From NCBI GenBank assembly GCA_022843145.1, contig JALHOF010000005.1, positions 186,001 to 250,000 on the forward strand: 64,000 nucleotides of DNA, read 5' to 3'. Positions within the stretch are counted from its first letter, which is position 1, and each line of letters opens with the position of its first letter. The notes beneath the pieces are model-generated. The model was not told the DNA's origin and made no database searches. It worked only from the letters and a program-made list of their open reading frames with translations. The DNA comes from Hyphomicrobium sp. Lineage in GTDB: Bacteria > Pseudomonadota > Alphaproteobacteria > Rhizobiales > Hyphomicrobiaceae. The position numbers were made by a program, and so were the translations under genes. Below are positions 7,960 through 17,265 of the stretch, one piece after another.

Positions 7960-8571
7960 ATGGGCGCGCTACTGGCGTTGAGCCGGGGCATCGATCGGAT
8001 GACCACCGCTCTGGGACGAACGGTGGCTTGGCTGATCCTGGCGGCGATCCTGGTCAGCGCCGGCAATGCGATCATCCGAAAGGTGTTCGACCAAAGCTCG
8101 AATGCCTGGCTCGAGATGCAGTGGTGGATGTTCGGCGCGGTGTTCCTGATCGCTTCGCCGTGGACGCTGCGGTTGAACGAGCACGTCCGCATCGACGTGC
8201 TGTCGAGCCGCCTGCCGCAACGATGGCGCAATGCGATCGACGTTGTCGGGCACGCATTCTTCCTGCTGCCCGTCGCGGCTGTCGTCCTCGTCACCTCGTG
8301 GCCGTTCTTCATGCGCGCCTTCGTCCAGAACGAGCAGTCTTCGAACGCGGGCGGGCTGCCGCAGTGGCCAGCGAAATTCCTCATCCCGCTGGCGTTCGCA
8401 CTTTTGCTGATCCAGGGCGTGTCCGAGCTGATCAAACGGGTGGCCATCGTCCGCGGCGATCTCGCGCCTGCGCCGCAGGAGGGCGTGGGGCCGGCGGTGG
8501 CGAACGCCAGACTGCAAACCGGCGATGGCGACGGCGGATTGCCCCCTCCGGTCAGCGCAACGAAGGGCTGA
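7960..8571 (+). CDS. dctQ: TRAP transporter small permease DctQ
   Basis: Small membrane subunit of a TRAP uptake system, about 203 residues. It has four hydrophobic segments (about 18-40, 53-72, 90-120 and 142-165), with the family pattern NAWLEMQWWMFGAVFLIASPWTLRLNEHVRIDVL, in which E-x-Q-W and the N-x-H-V-R-I-D motif are conserved. The start ATG at 7960 follows a GGGGGG run; the upstream in-frame part to 7798 does not resemble the family. It stands divergent from apbC and 15 bases before dctM. The C-terminal 35 residues are polar and Gly/Pro-rich. Confidence 0.88.
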   Translation: MGALLALSRGIDRMTTALGRTVAWLILAAILVSAGNAIIRKVFDQSSNAWLEMQWWMFGAVFLIASPWTLRLNEHVRIDVLSSRLPQRWRNAIDVVGHAFFLLPVAAVVLVTSWPFFMRAFVQNEQSSNAGGLPQWPAKFLIPLAFALLLIQGVSELIKRVAIVRGDLAPAPQEGVGPAVANARLQTGDGDGGLPPPVSATKG

Positions 8572-8586
8572 GGCAAGAACCCGTCC

Positions 8587-10515
8587 ATGGCAGCCTTCAT
8601 CGCCCAGAACCTCGCGCCGATCATGTTCGCGGCGCTCGTCGTCGTCCTTCTGCTCGGCTATCCGGTCGCGTTTTCGCTCGGCGCTGTCGGGCTCATGTTC
8701 TTTGCGATCGGCGTCGAACTGGCGCCATTCTCGCGATGCGTCGAGCTGTCGAGCGTGTGCACGCGCATCGGCGATCCCGTGATCACGCTCGATTGGCCGC
8801 TGCTGCAATCGTTGCCAGCCAGCATCTACGGCATCATGTCGAACGACACGCTGCTGGCGATCCCGTTCTTCACGTTCATGGGTCTGATCCTCGAACGGTC
8901 GGGCATGGCTGAGGATCTGCTCGACACGGTCGGGCAGTTGTTCGGCACCGTGCGCGGCGGCTTGGCCTATGCGGTGATTTTTGTCGGCGCGCTCCTGGCC
9001 GCGACGACCGGCGTCGTGGCGGCGTCCGTCATCTCGATGGGCCTGATCTCGCTGCCGATCATGCTGCGCTACGGCTACGACCGGCGGCTTGCCGCGGGCG
9101 TCATCGCGGCGTCGGGCACATTGGCGCAGATCATTCCGCCGTCGCTGGTGCTGATCGTCATGGCCGATCAGCTCGGCCGGTCGGTTGGCGACATGTACGA
9201 AGCGGCATTCCTGCCGGGGATGATTCTTGCGGGCGCCTATGCGTTCTACGTGTTCATTGTCGCGACGATCTGGCCGGAGCGCGCGCCGGGTCTTCCCGCC
9301 GACGCGATCGGCTTCCGCGAGACGGATGGATCGCGCGGTCTCGGCTCGCTGGGGATGCTCGCGATCGTTTCGGGTGTGAGCGGCTGGCTGCTGATGCGCG
9401 ACACGACATTCAGGGGGCCCGATTTCGTCATCCTGACGATGGCGACTGCAATCGCCGTGGCGTTCGCAATCGCGCTGTTGAGCTTCGGAACGCGGTGGGC
9501 GACAGGCCTCCGGACGTTGTCTCGCCTCGCCGAGCAGGTGACGTTCGTCATGGTGCCGCCGTTGGCGCTGATCTTCCTCGTGCTCGGCACCATCTTCATC
9601 GGCCTTGCGACGCCGACAGAAGGCGGCGCGATGGGAGCTGTCGGAGCCATGGGCCTCGCCTATGCCAAACGTCTGCTCGACAACGATCCGAAACGCTTGA
9701 GCCTAGACATCGTGCGACAGGCGACGGAGCAGACCGCCAAGCTCTCGGCCTTCGTCATGTTCATCCTGATCGGCGCGCGCATCTTCTCGCTCGCATTCTA
9801 TGGTGTGAACGGGCACCTCTGGATCGAACATCTGCTGTCGGGGCTGCCAGGTGGGCAACTCGGCTTCCTGATTTTCGTGAACTTGCTCGTCTTCGTGCTG
9901 GCATTCTTCCTCGACTTCTTCGAGCTGGCGTTCATCCTGGTTCCGCTGCTTGCACCGGTCGCGAGCAAGCTCGGCATCGACCTCGTGTGGTTCGGCATCA
10001 TCCTGTCGGTCAACATGCAGACGAGTTTCCTGCATCCCCCGTTCGGGTTCGCGCTTTTCTTCCTGCGCTCGGTCGCGGCCAAACAGCCGTACATCGACCG
10101 CGTGACGCGAAAGGAAATGCAGCCTGTCACGACCGAACAGATCTATTGGGGCGCAGTGCCGTTCGTGGTGATCCAGATGGCGATGGTCGGGTTGCTGATC
10201 GCCTTCCCCGGTCTCGTACTACGCGATCACGATGGACCACCCCCAGCCCAACAAATACCCGGCTCGGTCAGTCCGCAACCCAAGGGCGGTATTTCGTTAC
10301 CATCGCTCGGGCTTCCCGGCGCGGCGCCGGGCGGCTCGCCACTTGGCGGGCCGTCGTTCGGAACGCCGAAACTGGGCGCGCCGGCGATGGGTGGCCCACC
10401 CAGGCTGGACGCGGCGCCGTCCGCGCGCAAACAAGGCCCGGCGCTGCCGCGAACATCACCCTTTGCTGGGCCGGACGGCGGTCCGGTACTGCCGGACAAT
10501 GCGCCGAAGATCTAA
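8587..10515 (+). CDS. dctM: TRAP transporter large permease DctM with Pro/Gly-rich C-terminal tail
   Basis: Large membrane subunit (642 residues, about 12 transmembrane segments) that couples uptake to the sodium or proton gradient. The family core GIMSNDTLLAIPFFTFMGLIL, GALLAATTGVVAASVISMG and GTLAQIIPPSLVLIVM is intact, as is the second half with PTEGGAMGAVGA and LAFFLDFFELAFILVPL. Two oddities: about 20 extra residues (near 46-68, CVELSSVCTRIGD) before the usual DWPLLQSLP, and after the last helix a tail of about 90 residues rich in Pro, Gly, Ser and Ala (from about residue 550). The matching binding protein dctP lies about 3 kb downstream on the other strand. Confidence 0.92.
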   Translation: MAAFIAQNLAPIMFAALVVVLLLGYPVAFSLGAVGLMFFAIGVELAPFSRCVELSSVCTRIGDPVITLDWPLLQSLPASIYGIMSNDTLLAIPFFTFMGLILERSGMAEDLLDTVGQLFGTVRGGLAYAVIFVGALLAATTGVVAASVISMGLISLPIMLRYGYDRRLAAGVIAASGTLAQIIPPSLVLIVMADQLGRSVGDMYEAAFLPGMILAGAYAFYVFIVATIWPERAPGLPADAIGFRETDGSRGLGSLGMLAIVSGVSGWLLMRDTTFRGPDFVILTMATAIAVAFAIALLSFGTRWATGLRTLSRLAEQVTFVMVPPLALIFLVLGTIFIGLATPTEGGAMGAVGAMGLAYAKRLLDNDPKRLSLDIVRQATEQTAKLSAFVMFILIGARIFSLAFYGVNGHLWIEHLLSGLPGGQLGFLIFVNLLVFVLAFFLDFFELAFILVPLLAPVASKLGIDLVWFGIILSVNMQTSFLHPPFGFALFFLRSVAAKQPYIDRVTRKEMQPVTTEQIYWGAVPFVVIQMAMVGLLIAFPGLVLRDHDGPPPAQQIPGSVSPQPKGGISLPSLGLPGAAPGGSPLGGPSFGTPKLGAPAMGGPPRLDAAPSARKQGPALPRTSPFAGPDGGPVLPDNAPKI

Positions 10516-10613
10516 ACAACGACTTTTTTTGATGCGGCTGTCGGAAACCGGCTGACGCCAGCGTCCTTGTCGCGATAGTCCTGCCGAACCCCTGACGACG
10601 AAAGCGAGCTCCG

Positions 10614-11708
10614 ATGACAAAATCCAAATCGCGCCGCGTCCTGATCCTGATCGGAACCAAAAAGGGAGCGTTCATCGCCGAGAGTGTCGATGGCCGCCAG
10701 ACGTGGAACCTGAAGGGCCCATTCTGCGCTGCATGGCCGATCAATCACGTGTACGGCGACCCGGCTACCGGCACGATCTACGCCGGCGGCGGCAACGAGT
10801 GGTTTGGCCCGGCGGTGTGGAAAACGACCGACTGCGGCGCGACGTGGACCCATTCGAGCGCCGGGCTGGCTTATGCAGAAGGCGAGCCGCCGATCAAGAC
10901 CGTCTGGAGCCTGGCTCGCGCATCCGACCGGCTCTATGCTGGCGTGGAACCCGCAGGCCTGTTCCACAGCACCGACAACGGCGAGACGTGGACGCATCTG
11001 TCCGGCCTGCGCGATCACCCGACGCGAAAGGATTGGCAAGCCGGCGGTGGTGGGCTGACGTTGCATACGATCGTGCCGCACCCGAGCGACGACCGGCAAG
11101 TTTGGGTCGGTATGTCGGCGGTCGGCGTGTTCCATACGGCCGACGGTGGCGCGACTTGGACGCCGCGCAACAAAGGCGTCCGCAACGACTACATGCCGGA
11201 AGGGCAGCAGTATCCCGAGTTCGGCCAGTGCGTGCATAATATTGCGATCGCGCCGGGCGACCCCGATCGCCTCTATCAGCAGAACCACTGCGGCATGTAC
11301 CGCAGCGACGACGGCGGCCAATCGTGGCGCAATATCGGAGCCGGCCTGCCGTCGACGTTCGGCTTCCCAGTCGCCGCGCACCCGCGCGATGCGGAGACAG
11401 TATATCTGGCGCCGCTCAACGGCGACGTGCTCGGCCGTTTCATGCCCGACGCCCAAACGGCGATCTGGCGCAGCCGCGATGGCGGGGCGACCTGGGCTGA
11501 TCTCCGGCAGGGGTTGCCGCAGCAGAATGCCTATATCGGCGTCTTGCGGCAGGCGATGGCAACCGACCAACTCGAGCCGGCTGGAGTTTACTTCGGCACC
11601 AGCGGCGGGCAGCTTTTCGCCAGCGCGGACGAGGGTGAAACTTGGAGCACCGTGGCGCAGCACTTGCCATCGATTACGTCCATCGAGACGCTCGTCATCG
11701 ATGACTGA
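10614..11708 (+). CDS. BNR/Asp-box repeat beta-propeller protein (sortilin/VPS10-like)
   Basis: A 364-residue protein built of Asp-box repeats. At least six copies of the S/T-x-D-x-G-x-x-W motif are visible: TTDCGATW, STDNGETW, TADGGATW, SDDGGQSW, SRDGGATW and SADEGETW, spaced as in a beta-propeller. There is no signal peptide (start MTKSKSRRVLILIGTKKGAF), so it is probably cytoplasmic, unlike secreted sialidases with the same repeats. No catalytic sialidase residues can be assigned. Its last eight bases overlap the start of a MoaD-like gene (ATGACTGA), which indicates translational coupling and a shared task. Confidence 0.82.
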   Translation: MTKSKSRRVLILIGTKKGAFIAESVDGRQTWNLKGPFCAAWPINHVYGDPATGTIYAGGGNEWFGPAVWKTTDCGATWTHSSAGLAYAEGEPPIKTVWSLARASDRLYAGVEPAGLFHSTDNGETWTHLSGLRDHPTRKDWQAGGGGLTLHTIVPHPSDDRQVWVGMSAVGVFHTADGGATWTPRNKGVRNDYMPEGQQYPEFGQCVHNIAIAPGDPDRLYQQNHCGMYRSDDGGQSWRNIGAGLPSTFGFPVAAHPRDAETVYLAPLNGDVLGRFMPDAQTAIWRSRDGGATWADLRQGLPQQNAYIGVLRQAMATDQLEPAGVYFGTSGGQLFASADEGETWSTVAQHLPSITSIETLVIDD

Positions 11709-12015
11709 GAATAGCGACAGTCCCGGATACAAGAGTCACGGGCACAACTCGGGCGTCCGCGTGCTGCTGCCGCGTGCGCTCGTCGATCTCTTTCCTGGAT
11801 CGGTCGGTGATGTTCAGCTCGACGCCCGGACCGTCGACGAGCTGATCCATGCTCTCGATGCCCGCTGGCCAGGAATGCGCGATCGCCTTGTCGACACGAC
11901 GCCCGCGATCCGGCGGCACTTGAACGTGTTCGTCGACGGCGGCCGGGCAACCCTCGATACAGGGCTCGTCCCGGGCACGACCGTCTACATTCTTACCGCG
12001 ATGTCGGGAGGCTGA
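11701..12015 (+). CDS. MoaD/ThiS-like ubiquitin-fold protein ending in Gly-Gly
   Basis: A 104-residue beta-grasp protein. After a polar N-terminus of about 20 residues it shows VRVLLPRALVDLF, VDELIHALDARWPGMRDRL, RHLNVFVDGG and the end TTVYILTAMSGG. The C-terminal Gly-Gly is the position that is adenylated or thiocarboxylated in MoaD, ThiS and archaeal SAMP modifiers. It overlaps the BNR-repeat gene by eight bases, and no moaE, thiG or E1-like gene is adjacent. It could donate sulfur or be a protein modifier; the sequence does not decide. Confidence 0.82.
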   Translation: MTENSDSPGYKSHGHNSGVRVLLPRALVDLFPGSVGDVQLDARTVDELIHALDARWPGMRDRLVDTTPAIRRHLNVFVDGGRATLDTGLVPGTTVYILTAMSGG

Positions 12016-12045
12016 TGCCGGGGACCGACAGCCCCAGGCAACGCT

Positions 12046-12639
12046 TCACTTCTTGACGACGGTGACGCTGAACGCACCGCGCAATTCGCCCGGCGCAAAG
12101 CCGACGGCCTCATCTGCGGGATAGAGCTTCTTGACCTCGGCCGCGGCGGCCGGATCGAGCTTGTCGGCCGGGCCATGGCACGCGCTGCACGGCGCCTCGG
12201 CCATCGGGATGGCTTTCATGTAGCGGACGAGCTTCTTGCCGTTCTGCTCGACCTCGGCAGTGTGGTCGAGTGTCGCCGGATCGGCGCCGGCCTTCATCTT
12301 CTGCACGAACTCCTCGAGTACCTTGCGCTCGTGGGCGTCGGGCTTGTTCTGCGGGTTGCGGATCTTTAGAGCCGTGCGTCCGACGATGAACCCGTCTGCG
12401 GTCGACGACACGTCACGCGCGATGCCCGGTGCGACGGCCTTGCACTTTTCGACCGCAGCCACCGCTCCGCCAGCCGCCATGGCGCCCATCAACTCGGCGC
12501 GGAGATTGTCTGCGAGCGTCTTGATTGCGCCCCGCGCCCTGGCAACCTCGGGCGACGGCGGCGCGCCCCCGGCATCAGCCACGGCCGCACCGGCGGCCGG
12601 CAGGACGAGCATCGAGGCGAGCAGGGCAACGCGAAGCAT
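12046..12639 (-). CDS. Periplasmic DUF3365 haem protein (Tll0287-like)
   Basis: A 197-residue exported protein. The N-terminal signal peptide ends in AAGAAVADA. The mature part has the DUF3365 pattern, including ALKIRNPQNKPDAHERKVL and a single haem c-binding motif CSACH near residue 150. Such domains act as sensors or small electron carriers; here there is no kinase part, so it is a free periplasmic cytochrome c-like protein. I chose the ATG at 12639, which follows AAGGGAG at correct spacing; a GTG nine bases earlier sits too close to it. It converges on the MoaD-like gene and has no obvious partner. Confidence 0.8.
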   Translation of the reverse strand: MLRVALLASMLVLPAAGAAVADAGGAPPSPEVARARGAIKTLADNLRAELMGAMAAGGAVAAVEKCKAVAPGIARDVSSTADGFIVGRTALKIRNPQNKPDAHERKVLEEFVQKMKAGADPATLDHTAEVEQNGKKLVRYMKAIPMAEAPCSACHGPADKLDPAAAAEVKKLYPADEAVGFAPGELRGAFSVTVVKK

Positions 12640-12763
12640 GACAATCACTCCCTTGGACGTTTTTGCATTCGAACATTCGCATGCTTATCATTCAGGCTGC
12701 ACGGTCGTCTCGCGCAACCTCGCCGCACACTCTTTGCAAAAATCGTCGAGCCAAAAATGGCGT

Positions 12764-13162
12764 TTAGAGGCGAATCGGGACGCCAAACGATGCCGCGAGG
12801 CAATAGATCGCACCGAGCATGATCGCCGTGAACGTCAAGGCCATGCCGGTGACGCGCAAATTGAGGTTCTCATGGTCCTGTGACACGCCGTAGGCATGCA
12901 GAACGCGCCCGACCAGCAATGCCAGCCCCATGACATGCAGGAGCAATGGCGTCGTTTTCAAGTTCTCGGCAAGCGCCAGCAGGATCAGCGCCATCGGAAC
13001 GTATTCTATGAAGTTGGCGTGCACCCGCATCCGGCGCAGCAGCGCCTTGTCCTCACCGTGGCCAATGGCGACGCGAGCGGATCGGCGCTGGCCGATGACG
13101 CGCACCGAGAGGAACACGAGAATCGGCGCGAGCAAACCGGCGTACAGTGCGGTGATCGTCAT
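12764..13162 (-). CDS. MAPEG family membrane protein
   Basis: A 132-residue inner-membrane protein of the family that includes microsomal glutathione transferase. Four hydrophobic helices are visible (about 1-22, 55-75, 77-92 and 104-127). The family pattern is RRMRVHANFIEYVPMALILLALAE (the glutathione-contacting R-x-H-x-N-x-x-E-x-x-P motif) followed by GLALLVGRVLHAYG. Bacterial members are uncharacterised for the most part; glutathione-dependent detoxification is inferred from the motif. Confidence 0.88.
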   Translation of the reverse strand: MTITALYAGLLAPILVFLSVRVIGQRRSARVAIGHGEDKALLRRMRVHANFIEYVPMALILLALAENLKTTPLLLHVMGLALLVGRVLHAYGVSQDHENLNLRVTGMALTFTAIMLGAIYCLAASFGVPIRL

Positions 13163-13232
13163 GGAGTCTCCTGATGACAGTGGGTGCGAGCGGTGCGCAT
13201 GACATAACGACGCGGCGGCCGGACGAACCGGT

Positions 13233-13439
13233 TCAGTCGTCGAGCATGGTGAGCGCGGCCTTGCGCTCGGAGATCTTGAGCTTCAGGAACGCGCCGCGCG
13301 CCGCCTTGATATCTTTGTCGGAGCCGGTTTCGGCCGCCTTGCCCAGCGCCAGCGTGGTCGGGTGCTCGGCTCCGCAGATGAACACCAGAGCCTTGGCCAG
13401 CCGGCCCATGGCGGCACGGTCGATCTTTGTTTCGTCCAA
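13233..13439 (-). CDS. Small hypothetical soluble protein (68 aa)
   Basis: A frame with AGAGGA seven bases before its ATG. The product is charged and helical (MDETKIDRAAMGRLAKALVF through KLKISERKAALTMLDD), with a CGAEHP segment in the middle and no membrane segment. No family is recognised. It lies downstream of dctP and a 29-residue frame on the same strand, so all three may share a transcript. Confidence 0.55.
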   Translation of the reverse strand: MDETKIDRAAMGRLAKALVFICGAEHPTTLALGKAAETGSDKDIKAARGAFLKLKISERKAALTMLDD

Positions 13440-13464
13440 CGGACAGTCCTCTTATCTATGCGGG

Positions 13465-13554
13465 TCAGCTGCCGGCGCGCGTGAGAATGACAATAGCCAG
13501 GATTGCGAAGATCAACCCACTCGCAATGATGAGCCGCCGCTGTTCGTCGCTCAT
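13465..13554 (-). CDS. Possible micro-protein with one membrane helix (29 aa)
   Basis: The frame begins 29 bases after the dctP stop and encodes MSDEQRRLIIASG followed by the hydrophobic LIFAILAIVIL and the end TRAGS. The charge pattern fits a single-pass membrane peptide. A weak AGG sits nine bases before the ATG. Only composition and position support it. Confidence 0.35.
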   Translation of the reverse strand: MSDEQRRLIIASGLIFAILAIVILTRAGS

Positions 13555-13583
13555 GCCGGCCAACCTGTCGATCCGAGTTGTTG

Positions 13584-14756
<1,173 letters not shown>

Positions 14757-15227
14757 TCAACCGACCGAACAGGCCGCTTTTCCCTTCGACCGCGAGACCC
14801 GCTGTATGGGATTTGCCCCCGAGCCCGCCGTGATGGCGTCGATCCGGTATGTCCCCGGATACGCCGTGCCGTCACGAGCCGGGCGTCGCGCTTCGATCAC
14901 GATCTCGACGCTGCCGTGCGGCTCGGACGCTGTTTCGGCATAGAGCCGCAACTTGAGCAACGGGCCATCGAGCCAATACTGTGTCAGGGTCTCGCGCTCG
15001 ATCTTAACTGCCTTGAGACTTTCCGGGGTTCCAGGCAGCCTGATGGCCGCCGTACCTTCGAAACTCGTCAGAACCTCGCCGAGCCCGTGACTGGCGATGC
15101 CAGCCACTTCGAGCAAAAGCGCCTTGTCGTCGATGGAACACGCAAGCGAGGCGGTTGCTGCGGCGGGCGTGGCTCCAGCAAGCAGCGCGCCGGCTATGGC
15201 GGCGAACCCGTATCGATAAGCCTTCAT
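14757..15227 (-). CDS. Hypothetical secreted protein (156 aa)
   Basis: The N-terminus MKAYRYGFAAIAGALLAGATPAAATA is a clear signal peptide. The mature part of about 130 residues has two cysteines, one near each end (LACSIDD and KAACSVG), probably joined by a disulfide, and alternating polar and hydrophobic strands. I do not recognise the family. It is divergent from fdhD and upstream of dctP, separated by 57 bases. Confidence 0.65.
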   Translation of the reverse strand: MKAYRYGFAAIAGALLAGATPAAATASLACSIDDKALLLEVAGIASHGLGEVLTSFEGTAAIRLPGTPESLKAVKIERETLTQYWLDGPLLKLRLYAETASEPHGSVEIVIEARRPARDGTAYPGTYRIDAITAGSGANPIQRVSRSKGKAACSVG

Positions 15228-15319
15228 CGCTTCGCCCGCGCCCCTTCGTCCGCTGATCGATTAGACTATAAACATCACGCGGCGTGGTCACAATTGCCGT
15301 AGCCGGGCAGGCAGACTAC

Positions 15320-16231
15320 ATGACGAGTGACGTTCGACCGGAGGACAGCACGTTGAAAGAATTCGAGGTGAGGCCCACGCCCGACGATCCGCGGCTGTCT
15401 AAGTCGGTAGCCGGGATCGACCAGGAGGGGCGCCCGGTCATCACCGACGTGGTCACCGAGCGGCCGCTGACACTGTTCCTCAACGGCCGCGAGATCGTGA
15501 CGATGATGACAATCGGCGACCATCCCGATCTGCTCGCCATCGGGTATCTGTTGAACCAGGGCATGCTCAAGTCCGACGACGTGATCACCGGCGTCGATCA
15601 CGCCGAGGATATCGAGACCATCGTCGTTCGCACCGAACGCCAGACCGACTACGAGGACAAACTGAAGAAGAAGGTGCAGACGTCGGGCTGCGCGCAGGGC
15701 ACCGTGTTCGGCGATCTGATGGAGGAACTCGACGGCATCACGCTCTCCGAGACGGCCAAGCTCAAGACGTCCTGGCTCTACGCGCTGACCAAGAAGATCA
15801 ATACCGAGCCCAGCCTCTATCTGAAGGCAGGCGCGATCCACGGTTGCGTGCTGTGCCAGGACGACCGGCCGCTCGTCTACATGGAGGACGTCGGCCGTCA
15901 CAACGCGATCGACAAGATCGCGGGGTACATGTTCCGGCACGCCATCTTGCCGGACGACAAGATCTTCTACACGACCGGACGGCTGACCTCGGAAATGGTC
16001 ATCAAGTGCGTGAAGATGCGCATTCCGATCCTCGTCTCGAGGTCGGGCTTCACCGCCTGGGGCGTGGAACTCGCGAACAAGGCGGGACTAACGCTTGTCG
16101 GACGCGCACGCGGCAAGCGGTTCGTGTGTCTGGCGGGCTCGGAACGGCTGGAGTTCGACGCGAACCTCGCGACCGTGGAGGTCGATAGCCCCAAGAGCGC
16201 CCGCAAGGGCAGCATGGCGGACGCCGACTGA
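15320..16231 (+). CDS. fdhD: Formate dehydrogenase accessory sulfurtransferase FdhD
   Basis: A cytoplasmic protein of about 303 residues that moves sulfur from IscS to the molybdenum cofactor of formate dehydrogenase. Visible FdhD features: ERPLTLFLNG, the cysteine loop TSGCAQG, GAIHGCVLC, EDVGRHNAIDKIAGYM and the end segment FYTTGRLTSEMVIKC with SRSGFTAWGVELA. The loop has one cysteine, where E. coli FdhD has two in C-x-x-C. I chose ATG 15320; a GTG at 15284 is also in frame. The stop overlaps the next start by one base, which begins the fdhD-small gene-mobA-mobB run. Confidence 0.9.
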   Translation: MTSDVRPEDSTLKEFEVRPTPDDPRLSKSVAGIDQEGRPVITDVVTERPLTLFLNGREIVTMMTIGDHPDLLAIGYLLNQGMLKSDDVITGVDHAEDIETIVVRTERQTDYEDKLKKKVQTSGCAQGTVFGDLMEELDGITLSETAKLKTSWLYALTKKINTEPSLYLKAGAIHGCVLCQDDRPLVYMEDVGRHNAIDKIAGYMFRHAILPDDKIFYTTGRLTSEMVIKCVKMRIPILVSRSGFTAWGVELANKAGLTLVGRARGKRFVCLAGSERLEFDANLATVEVDSPKSARKGSMADAD

Positions 16232-16581
16232 TGGCGCAGGCGGCGGATCGGGCGCGATTGCGCGACAGCACGACGTTTTGGCTCGCACTCGTCGAGGTGA
16301 AAAAGCCACGGCATGGCATCCTCTTCGCCGAAGAAGTGGAAGGCGCTTACGCATGGGCCGCCGCGGAGGCGCGGTCGAGGAGTGAGGCCAGTACGATGAT
16401 CCGCCGCTTGTTCGCCGGCCACGGGCTCACGTTCGGACGTTTCGAGAGCATTTTCGAAGCGGCGATCGAGGAGATAAGTGGCTATGACCGCCTTCTGGCC
16501 GATCAGTTGTCGCAAGCCGAGCCCGGCGAGCGCTGCGCCCGCGGCTCACTCGCCTTTTTTGCAGCGGAGGCAGAGGCATGA
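16231..16581 (+). CDS. Hypothetical protein in fdhD-mobA operon (116 aa)
   Basis: Its ATG shares a base with the fdhD stop and its end overlaps the mobA start (ATGA), so translation is coupled on both sides. The product is soluble and mostly helical, rich in Ala, Glu and Arg, with FWLALVEVKKPRHGILFAEE near the start and a cysteine near the end. No family is recognised. Its position between FdhD and MobA suggests a role in formate dehydrogenase maturation; this is inference. Confidence 0.65.
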   Translation: MAQAADRARLRDSTTFWLALVEVKKPRHGILFAEEVEGAYAWAAAEARSRSEASTMIRRLFAGHGLTFGRFESIFEAAIEEISGYDRLLADQLSQAEPGERCARGSLAFFAAEAEA

Positions 16582-17252
16582 CGTTGGACCGCACGGCAAT
16601 CGTAGGCGTCCTGCTGGCCGGGGGCCAGTCTCGACGCATGTTCAGCGGTGGCAATCGAGACACGGCAGAACCGCTCCAATCCGGCGACAAAGGGCTGCTC
16701 GATCTCGGCGGCAAACCCATGCTGAGCCACGTCGTTGGCCGCTTGGCCCCTCAGGTCGGCCGCATGATCATCAACGCCAACGGTGACCCGGCGCGGTTCG
16801 CTCCGTTCGGATTTCCGGTCGTTGCCGATACAGTTGGCGGCTTCGCGGGCCCACTTGCCGGCGTGCTTGCGGCGATGCGCTGGTCCGCTGCGCATGAGCC
16901 CGCTGCCAAGTTCATCGTGACGGTCTCGACCGATGCGCCGTTTCTGCCGCGCGACCTCGTCGCGCAACTGATCGCGGCGGAAGCCGCCGAGCCCGGCGGT
17001 ATCGCACTTGCAGCTTCGGGCGGTGAGCTGCATCCGGTCATCGGGCTGTGGCCGGTGCGTCTCGCGGACGACCTTGACGACGCTCTCAACCAAGGCGTGC
17101 GCAAGGTGCTGGCGTGGACGGATCGGCATGGTACGCTTCCCGTCGATTTTCCATTCCAAAGGATCGGCGCCGCGTGTATCGATCCGTTCTTCAACGCCAA
17201 CACGCCCGAGGAACTCGCTGAAGCGCGAGAGCTCCTTGCGGCAGGCACCTGA
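16578..17252 (+). CDS. mobA: Molybdenum cofactor guanylyltransferase MobA
   Basis: A 224-residue cytoplasmic enzyme that joins GMP to molybdopterin to form the guanine dinucleotide cofactor used by formate dehydrogenase and related enzymes. The N-terminal nucleotide-binding motif is VGVLLAGGQSRRM with the lysine of DKGLLDLGGKPML further on; between them is an 11-residue insertion (FSGGNRDTAEPLQ). The strand and motif GPLAGVLAAMRW and VSTDAPFLPRDL (metal-binding D) follow. The C-terminus FFNANTPEELAEARELL is typical. It overlaps the preceding gene by four bases and is followed by mobB. Confidence 0.92.
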   Translation: MTLDRTAIVGVLLAGGQSRRMFSGGNRDTAEPLQSGDKGLLDLGGKPMLSHVVGRLAPQVGRMIINANGDPARFAPFGFPVVADTVGGFAGPLAGVLAAMRWSAAHEPAAKFIVTVSTDAPFLPRDLVAQLIAAEAAEPGGIALAASGGELHPVIGLWPVRLADDLDDALNQGVRKVLAWTDRHGTLPVDFPFQRIGAACIDPFFNANTPEELAEARELLAAGT

Positions 17253-17265
17253 CCGGGGACGAACC

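Noticed and set aside
6273-8624. A 783-residue frame that extends the Mrp protein upstream
   Set aside because: The first 280 residues are antisense to dctQ and do not resemble any Mrp; the true start at 7778 has a good ribosome site and the DUF59 N-terminus.
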